This document shows positions 5,178-9,370 of a stretch of DNA of 9,370 nt, piece by piece (the stretch's first letter is position 1; the number at the start of each line of letters is the position of its first letter). Position numbers and translations under genes: made by a program. Source of the DNA: JACVRW01 sp035705985 (lineage in GTDB: Bacteria > Actinomycetota > Thermoleophilia > Solirubrobacterales > Thermoleophilaceae); assembly GCA_035705985.1 (NCBI GenBank), contig DASSVP010000109.1:1-9370 (forward strand), given 5' to 3'. Under the pieces are notes generated by a model that had not been told where the DNA came from, searched no databases, and saw only the letters and a program-made list of their open reading frames with translations.

Positions 5178-5608
5178 CCGAGCATCCCGAACTTGAGAGC
5201 TATCTCGACCGCCTCAGACGCGAACTCGATGGCCCGAGGCGTTACCAGCAGGAAATGATCGCCGAGATCCGCGCACACTTAACGGAACTGGCCGACTCCC
5301 AAGGAGACGCCTACACCATCGAGGGCGTCGTCGGCCGATTCGGCGATCCCGACCTGATCTCAGCCGAACTCAACGAGGCGCGACGGACCACAACGCGGCG
5401 CCGAACATGCCGCGCACTCGCCGCAGCGACGAGTCTCGCTGCGATCGCCTCGGCTTTCGCAATCACCGGTCTCGCCCCACGCAGCGGCACACCTACCCGC
5501 CTCGACGCTGCCGGCGGGAAGCTGACCAAAGCGCCGATCGCGGTCACCCTCGACCCCCACACAGGCGCCGTACTGTTACGGAGGCGACTGGAATTACCGT
5601 CCCGCTGA
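5174..5608 (+). CDS. HAAS-like one-TM protein, C-terminus probably frameshifted
   Basis: 144 residues. Residues 1-70 are a helical cytoplasmic domain (HPELESYLDRLRRELDG, then EMIAEIRAHLTEL, GRFGDPDLISAEL) that matches the HAAS/DUF1700-type domain often encoded next to PadR regulators and thought to signal to them. A basic patch (71-80) precedes one membrane helix at about 80-101. The outer tail (102-144) is short. Its last residues, LLRRRLELPSR, are oddly arginine-rich. If one base is missing near 5572, the tail instead reads ...LDPHTGAVTVTEATGITVPLTV and stops at 5614-5616, right at the terminator hairpin; this looks like the original ending. The start overlaps the PadR stop as ATGA, so translation is coupled. 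The HAAS assignment is from pattern and neighbourhood. Confidence 0.8.
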   Translation: MTEHPELESYLDRLRRELDGPRRYQQEMIAEIRAHLTELADSQGDAYTIEGVVGRFGDPDLISAELNEARRTTTRRRTCRALAAATSLAAIASAFAITGLAPRSGTPTRLDAAGGKLTKAPIAVTLDPHTGAVLLRRRLELPSR

Positions 5609-5614
5609 CGGTCT

Positions 5615-5633
5615 GAACGCCCGCGGGGCGTTC
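5615..5633. terminator. Hairpin terminator, possibly bidirectional
   Basis: GAACGCCC (5615-5622) and GGGCGTTC (5626-5633) are perfect complements with a three-base loop. It follows the PadR/HAAS operon on the plus strand and lies directly after the stop of a short minus-strand frame (5634-5636), so it may serve transcripts from both sides. Confidence 0.65.
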
Positions 5634-5699
5634 TCATTGCTCGCGAGCCGCCATGATCCGTTCGAAGTCGAGCCGCCGCACGAGTGCCCGAAGGGTCAT
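5634..5699 (-). pseudogene. Short minus-strand frame, possible remnant of a convergent gene
   Basis: The minus-strand frame is open from 5813 to the TGA at 5636-5634. From ATG 5699 it reads MTLRALVRRLDFERIMAAREQ, and the part before the ATG (CRTVGRGRWSAWRALGREG) is also protein-like. GAAGGG stands just before the ATG. The stop abuts a hairpin that could end this transcript. I recognise no family. It could be the C-terminal remnant of a gene whose 5' part was lost when the neighbouring mobile segment arrived, a tiny real gene, or chance in GC-rich sequence. Confidence 0.25.
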
Positions 5700-6083
5700 C
5701 CCTTCACGGCCGAGGGCGCGCCAGGCCGACCAACGGCCCCGACCCACGGTCCGGCAAGCGACCTCCGCCGACGCACTGTGGGGGCGTCCTGCTCGGTTCC
5801 GGCGTAGCGACTCTCATCCCCCTACTCGTCGGCCGTCCTCGCCTTCGGGACACTGGCTCGCGTCCGACACGAGGCTCGGGAGTGATCGGGTTGTGTGTAA
5901 ATCCTTGGCTTCGGCCTGTGATTTTTCGGGGGTCAAAAGCGCCTGTCTATGTAGGAGAGTCGTTCACGGCCCGTGTCACTTCGCGGGCCTCGGATGGGCT
6001 TCTCTGTAGTGGGAGGTTCGGCCGAGAGCCGGACCGTCCCGGCCGCTCGTTTCAACCTGGCTCCTCTGCCGGCCCGACGATGA
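5700..6083. other. Gene-poor stretch at the left side of the mobile segment
   Basis: I see no convincing gene here; the open frames on both strands are arginine-rich shadows. A distinctly less GC-rich patch at about 5890-5965 contains TGTGTGTAAATCC, ATTTTTCGGGGGTCAAAAG and CTGTCTATGTAGGAG. A six-base stem GGCCCG/CGGGCC (5968-5973 with 5984-5989) follows. This is where a left end, origin or promoter of the element would be expected. None of these can be proved from one copy. Confidence 0.4.
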
Positions 6084-6317
6084 TTGGCGAAGAAGAACTC
6101 GAGAGGTGAGGTTCGGCTGTTGCCGCCGCGGCGTGTGCCGTTGTCGGCGGCGCAGTACGAGGAGGCGGTGTCGCTGCTGGCGGAGCTGCTGCTGGACGTT
6201 GCGGCGAAACGTCGGGCGGGCCGTCCCGTCGGCGTTATCGACGGCGCTTCCGGCAGCGGTATGGGCAGCGTCGTTCCGTTCCCGCAGACGCGGCGGGAGG
6301 GGCGTGACGCCGCGTGA
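6084..6317 (+). CDS. Small protein of the mobile operon, function unknown
   Basis: 77 residues from TTG 6084 (MAKKNSRGEVRLLPPRRVPLSAAQYEEAV), which directly follows an in-frame TGA. A TTG at 6120 is an alternative: AGGTGAG (6104-6110) lies nine bases before it and would give a 65-residue protein starting at PPRRVPLS. The core SAAQYEEAVSLLAELLLDVAAKRR forms one long amphipathic helix; the rest is Gly/Ser-rich and ends GRDAA. I cannot name the family, though small proteins of this 'PPRRVPL..' helical type are common near recombinases in actinobacterial elements. Its TGA overlaps the GTG of the next gene as GTGA, so the two are probably translationally coupled. It could be an excisionase-like or accessory DNA-binding factor, but no helix-turn-helix is visible. 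Confidence 0.65.
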   Translation: MAKKNSRGEVRLLPPRRVPLSAAQYEEAVSLLAELLLDVAAKRRAGRPVGVIDGASGSGMGSVVPFPQTRREGRDAA

Positions 6318-7417
6318 GCGGGCGTAACGCAGAACTCCGACAAAGAAGGGCAAACGTTCAAGGTGGGTCGACTGTGGCGCTGTCGCGCGCTCGGCGCATC
6401 GGCGCCGACCGCGTGTTCGAGCTGGCTCGGCATCTGACCGAGCGCGACCGGGAGGTCGCGCTCTGCCTGTACGACCAGCAGGTGCTGACCACCGATCAGC
6501 TGACGCTGCTGTTCTTCTCGTCGAAGCGTCGAGCCCAGGATCGGCTGCTGTTCCTGTATCGGCAGCGCGTGCTCGATCGCTTCTATCCGCCGTCGCGGTT
6601 CGACGCCGGCAAGCCGCAGGCGCACTGGCTGCTCGACGAGACCGGCGCCCACCTGGTGGCCGCCAGCCTCGACCTCGACCGCCGCCACCTCGACTGGCAG
6701 CGTCGCGACGACTGGGGCTCACACCCGCAGCTCGCCCACCGGCTGGAGGTCAACCGCTTCGCCACCGACCTGATCGCCGCGACGCTCGCCGATCCGGCGC
6801 TCGGCGTCGTCGCCTGGTTCGGACCAAGGCGGGCCGCGGCCCGCCTCGGCGAGCGGATGCGCGGCACCGTCCGTCCCGACGCTGAGCTGATCCTCACCAG
6901 CGAGCGCGGCCCGGTCGACCTGCTGCTGGAATGGGACCGCGGCACGGAAACCCTTGACCGGCTGGACGAGAAGCTGCGCCGCTACCGCAAGGCCGAGTAC
7001 AAGCTGCGCTACGAAGACGACGAGCCACGCAGCATCCTCTTCGTCATCCCGGGCCGACGCCGTCTCGACAACCTGCGCGAGGTGTGCGCGGAGCTTGACC
7101 GCGACGGCAGCTGGCCGATCCTCGCCACCACCGCACGCGAGCTCAGAGCACTCGGGGCGCTCGGGCCGATCTGGCACCGCCTCGACGCCGCCGAACCAAC
7201 ACCGCAACTGACCGATCTGCCGGTTCGGCACGACGTCGACGTCGATTCCGTGCTCGCGCTCGGCCGCTGCTGGCGGCACGACACGCCCGGGTTTTGGGAG
7301 CGGCTCTCGCCGCTCGGCCGCGTTCCCGCGGCCGCAGCCGAGGCGGACTTGCGTCTGTCCGCGATCGATGGCTTCATGGACGACCCGGAGCCCAACGAGG
7401 AGGGGTCATGGCGATAA
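6314..7417 (+). CDS. Replication-relaxation family protein
   Basis: 367 residues from GTG 6314; a second GTG at 6374 (VALSRARRIG) with GGTGGG six bases upstream is an alternative start. Residues 35-110 form a winged helix (LTERDREVALCLYDQQVLTTDQLTLLFF), typical of the Replic_Relax (PF13814) family of plasmid and integrative-element proteins linked to replication or relaxation. After a helical part, RPDAELIL (187-194) and VDLLLEWDRGTE (201-212), with lysines in DEKLRRYRKAEYK, resemble the PDx...ExD...K layout of PD-(D/E)XK nucleases, so a nuclease-like fold is possible. The last part (250-367) holds FVIPGRRRLDNL and a variable tail. It overlaps the gene before it by 4 bases and the recombinase by 10, showing one co-expressed unit. 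The family call is good; the biochemical role is not established. Confidence 0.82.
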   Translation: MSGRNAELRQRRANVQGGSTVALSRARRIGADRVFELARHLTERDREVALCLYDQQVLTTDQLTLLFFSSKRRAQDRLLFLYRQRVLDRFYPPSRFDAGKPQAHWLLDETGAHLVAASLDLDRRHLDWQRRDDWGSHPQLAHRLEVNRFATDLIAATLADPALGVVAWFGPRRAAARLGERMRGTVRPDAELILTSERGPVDLLLEWDRGTETLDRLDEKLRRYRKAEYKLRYEDDEPRSILFVIPGRRRLDNLREVCAELDRDGSWPILATTARELRALGALGPIWHRLDAAEPTPQLTDLPVRHDVDVDSVLALGRCWRHDTPGFWERLSPLGRVPAAAAEADLRLSAIDGFMDDPEPNEEGSWR

Positions 7418-8946
7418 CCAGGGTCTGCATCTACACCCGCATCTCCACCGACGAGGAGAACCAGCCGACCTCGCTCCACTCACAGCGCGAGCGGCTGCAG
7501 GCGTTCTGCGCGGCGCAGGAGGGCTGGCGAATCGTCGCGCACAAGCAGGACCAGGCGACCGGCACCAAGCTTGACCGACCCGGCTTGCAAGCAGCACTTG
7601 ACCTTGCTCGTTCGGGTGCGGTGGACATGCTGCTCGTCTACCGCGTCGACCGCCTCTCCCGGAAGGTGCGTCAGCTCGCCCAGCTCGCCGAAGAACTCGA
7701 CACGCTCAACGTCGTCCTTCGGTCCGCCACTGAGCCGTTCGATACGGGGTCGGCGGCAGGTCGGATGATGTTGCAGATGCTGGCGGTGTTCGCCGAGTTC
7801 GAGCACGCCACGATCGTCGACCGCATCTCCGCTGGCATCGAACGACGAGCAAAGGAAGGACGCTGGTTCGGCGGCCGACCGCCCTTTGGCTACGTCTTCT
7901 CGAACGAGGAGCGCGTGCTCGTCCCCGACCCGGTGAAGGCGCCGGTCGTCCGCCGCGTGTTCGATCTCTACGCGCGCAAGCGGCTCGGCACGCGAACGAT
8001 CGCGCAACTCCTCCGCGCCGAAGGCGCGCCTGCACCCTCCGCTGGCTGGGGGCACCCCGGCGTGCACTGGATCATCAACAACCCGACCTACGTCGGGAAG
8101 ATCCGCTGGCGCGACAAGGTCTTTGACGGTGTGCACGAGCCGCTCGTCGACGAGTTCACCTTCGCCAAGGCGCAGGCGATCCTCGCCGAGCGCGGCGAGC
8201 ATGCGAAGCGGCGTGGTAACGCGTCGGACTTCATCCTCTCCGGGCTCCTGCGCTGCGGGAAGTGCGGCAAGGCGTACATCGGCATGAGCGCCAACGGCAA
8301 CGGTGGCCGCTACCACTACTACGCCTGTTCCGGTCGTCAGAAGTACGGCCCGAAGGCGTGCGACGGCGAACGGCTCCCGCGCGGGAAAATCGAAACGGCA
8401 GTCATCCACCAGCTCGCGACGTTGTACCGCGACGAGCGAGTGATCGGCGAGGCATTCGCCAGGGCGAACGCTGACGCCGAGAAGCGACGGCCCGAGTTCG
8501 AGCAACGGCTCGCCTCGATCAGCGCCGAGATCGTGCGCGCCGAGCAGGCACTGGAACGCTACTACGAGGCCTTCGAGCAAGGCAAGCTCTCGGCCGAACG
8601 ATGCGAGGACCGACTCGTTCGCCTCCAAGCGCGCCTCGACGACCTCCGCGCCCAAAAGGCCGAACTCTCCCTTCAAACGCCGGACGAGGCCGCACACGCG
8701 CCCACAGCCGCCGACCTCGCCGAGATCGCCAACGCGATCGAAGCCGTCGCTACCGAAGGCGACCCGCAGAGGGCCAAGGCCCTCCTTCGGCTCCTCATCG
8801 ACGAGCTACGCGTCAACAGCCGGGCAGAGATCCTGCCCACCTACCGGCTCGTCACGCCCGAGGTTTGCGCAATGTCCGAAAAAGTGGGCCGTGTAGGGAT
8901 CGAACCTACGACCTTGGGATTAAGAGTCCCCTGCTCTACCAGCTGA
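7408..8946 (+). CDS. Large serine recombinase (site-specific integrase)
   Basis: 512 residues from the ATG at 7408, with GAGGAGGGG directly upstream. The resolvase catalytic domain covers 4-145: YTRIS with nucleophile Ser13, DRLSR at 81-85, and the long E helix (FAEFEHATIVDRISAGIERRAKEG). The Recombinase domain covers about 158-265 (GGRPPFGYVF, NNPTYVGKIRWR), followed by a zinc ribbon with Cys283, Cys286, Cys307 and Cys318. A coiled coil runs from about 345 to 425 and a final helical part to 492. It cuts and joins DNA through a covalent phosphoserine to integrate or excise the element. Residues 493-512 (VGRVGIEPTTLGLRVPCSTS) are translated from the antisense strand of the tRNA-Lys gene, so they come from the target site. 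All catalytic parts are present, so it is probably active. Confidence 0.97.
   Translation: MAITRVCIYTRISTDEENQPTSLHSQRERLQAFCAAQEGWRIVAHKQDQATGTKLDRPGLQAALDLARSGAVDMLLVYRVDRLSRKVRQLAQLAEELDTLNVVLRSATEPFDTGSAAGRMMLQMLAVFAEFEHATIVDRISAGIERRAKEGRWFGGRPPFGYVFSNEERVLVPDPVKAPVVRRVFDLYARKRLGTRTIAQLLRAEGAPAPSAGWGHPGVHWIINNPTYVGKIRWRDKVFDGVHEPLVDEFTFAKAQAILAERGEHAKRRGNASDFILSGLLRCGKCGKAYIGMSANGNGGRYHYYACSGRQKYGPKACDGERLPRGKIETAVIHQLATLYRDERVIGEAFARANADAEKRRPEFEQRLASISAEIVRAEQALERYYEAFEQGKLSAERCEDRLVRLQARLDDLRAQKAELSLQTPDEAAHAPTAADLAEIANAIEAVATEGDPQRAKALLRLLIDELRVNSRAEILPTYRLVTPEVCAMSEKVGRVGIEPTTLGLRVPCSTS
8862..8876 (+). repeat. 15-base inverted repeat, right copy (partner 170-184)
   Basis: GGTTTGCGCAATGTC lies in the recombinase coding sequence (VCAMS), just left of the tRNA. 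Its exact reverse complement is at 170-184. It contains the palindrome TTGCGCAA. Confidence 0.6.
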
Positions 8947-8957
8947 GCTAACGGCCC
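8885..8957 (-). tRNA. tRNA-Lys (CTT anticodon)
   Basis: 73 bases fold as a full cloverleaf: acceptor GGGCCGT/ACGGCCC with discriminator A; D arm GCTC/GAGC; anticodon loop CTCTTAA with anticodon CTT for lysine codon AAG; T arm GTAGG-TTCGATC-CCTAC. The first pair of the anticodon stem (27-43) is G-A, a mismatch; the other four pair. CCA is not encoded. The 3' side is followed by CTTTTTCGG. The whole gene is overlapped from 8885 to 8946 on the other strand by the recombinase 3' end, consistent with use of the tRNA 3' region as integration site. It diverges from the epimerase gene. Confidence 0.96.
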
Positions 8958-8968
8958 GAACGGCTGCG

Positions 8969-8975
8969 TATCGTA
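8969..8975. promoter_or_regulatory. Overlapping divergent -10 boxes for the epimerase gene and tRNA-Lys
   Basis: On the plus strand TATCGT (8969-8974) is seven bases before the ATG at 8982, the leaderless actinobacterial layout, and no Shine-Dalgarno sequence is present. On the minus strand TACGAT (8975-8970) is 12 bases before the first tRNA base. The two share five bases. The -35 of the epimerase gene would fall inside the tRNA gene. Confidence 0.5.
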
Positions 8976-8981
8976 GCGCCG

Positions 8982-9370
8982 ATGCGGGTCCTCTCCGTGG
9001 TCGGGAACCGGCCGCAGTTCATCAAGTCGGCTCCCCTTTCCGTGGCCCTGCGCGAGGCGGGAATCGACGAGATCGTGCTGCACACCGGACAGCACTGGGA
9101 CCCCGAGATGTCACAGGTCTTCTTCGACGAGCTCGACATTCCGCCGCCCGCCCACAGGCTCGATCTCCGCACCGCGGACACCGCCGCGATGACCGGCCCG
9201 ATCACCGAGATCGTCGAGCGGGAGCAGCCCGACTGGGTCGTCGTCTTCGGGGACACGAACTCCACGGTCGCCGGCGCACGCGCCGCGGCCGCGGTACCGG
9301 TGGCGCACGTCGAGACCGGCCTGCGCAGCTTCGACCGCTCGATGCCCGAGGAGCACAACCGCATCGAGGT
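8982..9370 (+). CDS. wecB: UDP-N-acetylglucosamine 2-epimerase (non-hydrolysing), N-terminal part
   Basis: 129 codons are present before the window ends; the whole enzyme is usually about 360-380 residues. The start reads MRVLSVVGNRPQFIK, the family's nucleotide-binding 'GTRPE.IK' motif with N in place of T and Q in place of E. Next come LHTGQHWDPEMSQVFF (33-48), VVFGDTNSTVAGARAA (87-102) and HVETGLRSF...MPEEHNR (109-127). Asp91, Glu111 and Glu123 match the active-site acidic residues of the family. The enzyme interconverts UDP-GlcNAc and UDP-ManNAc in the cytoplasm, for cell-wall or surface polysaccharide. It is probably translated from a leaderless mRNA and starts 24 bases from the tRNA-Lys 5' end. 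The symbol wecB (mnaA in Gram-positives) is by family. Confidence 0.93.
   Translation, partial: MRVLSVVGNRPQFIKSAPLSVALREAGIDEIVLHTGQHWDPEMSQVFFDELDIPPPAHRLDLRTADTAAMTGPITEIVEREQPDWVVVFGDTNSTVAGARAAAAVPVAHVETGLRSFDRSMPEEHNRIE

Larger units (their letters stand above)
5890..8946 (+). mobile_element. Putative integrated element at the 3' end of tRNA-Lys
   Basis: Three tightly overlapping plus-strand genes (small unknown protein, replication-relaxation protein, large serine recombinase) lie immediately next to the 3' end of a tRNA-Lys gene, and the recombinase coding region ends inside that tRNA. Recombinase plus replication/relaxation gene is the core of many actinobacterial integrative elements and plasmids. 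The right end is defined by the tRNA; the left end is an estimate from a change in base composition, because no second copy of the tRNA 3' end was found in the window. No transfer or cargo genes are visible, so it is either minimal or a remnant. Confidence 0.5.

Noticed and set aside
5571..5804. Plus-strand frame containing CPKGHPFTAEG, resembling a zinc motif of HNH nucleases
   Set aside because: It has no start codon, reads through the terminator hairpin, and is the exact antisense of the minus-strand short frame; a single CxxGH pattern is not enough.
5950..5955. TGTAGG shared with the T arm of tRNA-Lys (8892-8897) as an attachment core
   Set aside because: Six bases are expected by chance many times in the window, and the flanks do not align.
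5933..6722. Two minus-strand open frames of about 250 codons
   Set aside because: They run antisense to the mobile operon, are arginine/serine-rich without motifs, and the plus-strand genes are better supported.
7480..8697. Open frame of 405 codons on the minus strand
   Set aside because: It is the antisense shadow of the serine recombinase gene; no ribosome site or protein motif, and the sense frame has complete catalytic motifs.

Overview
The window is high-GC bacterial DNA, most likely from an actinomycete. Three things suggest this: GC-rich codon use, several genes with a TANNNT -10 box only 6-10 bases before the start codon (leaderless style), and an actinobacterial gene repertoire of an ECF sigma factor with a one-TM partner, small secreted proteins, a PadR/HAAS pair and a replication-relaxation protein. 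The mix is reminiscent of Thermoleophilia (Solirubrobacterales/Gaiellales), but that placement is inference.

Left part, minus strand (1-1550). The N-terminus of a YceH/DUF480 protein runs off the left edge. Right of it lies a two-gene operon read leftwards: an ECF sigma factor (784-1311) and a single-pass membrane protein with a cysteine-bearing outer domain (248-733), probably its anti-sigma partner. A GGGAACC/GTCAGT pair at 1515-1543 could be an autoregulated ECF promoter. A possible very small gene lies in the leader.

Middle, plus strand (1750-4790). Four genes for exported proteins of unknown function form two clusters. The first pair (1837 and 2550) is preceded by a long UUCG-capped 5'-UTR hairpin, and its first gene is cut by an in-frame TAG, after which 37 coding-like codons continue. 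An 11-bp GC-rich hairpin closes this cluster. The second pair (3671 and 4138) has its own promoter-like sequence and a 16-bp hairpin terminator.

PadR locus (4800-5633). A probably leaderless PadR-family repressor overlaps, by ATGA, a HAAS-like one-TM protein. The C-terminus of the latter looks frameshifted: another frame gives a better ending that stops exactly at the terminator.

Mobile segment (about 5890-8946). After a stretch of roughly 450 bases without a convincing gene comes a tight three-gene operon: a small unknown protein, a replication-relaxation family protein and a large serine recombinase, with overlaps of 4 and 10 bases. The last 20 codons of the recombinase are read from the antisense strand of a tRNA-Lys(CTT) gene, so the unit abuts the 3' end of that tRNA, as an integrated element would.

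Right edge. The tRNA-Lys (minus) and a UDP-N-acetylglucosamine 2-epimerase gene (plus, running off the window) diverge from a 24-base gap that holds overlapping -10 boxes for both. There is no CRISPR array, rRNA or insertion sequence.
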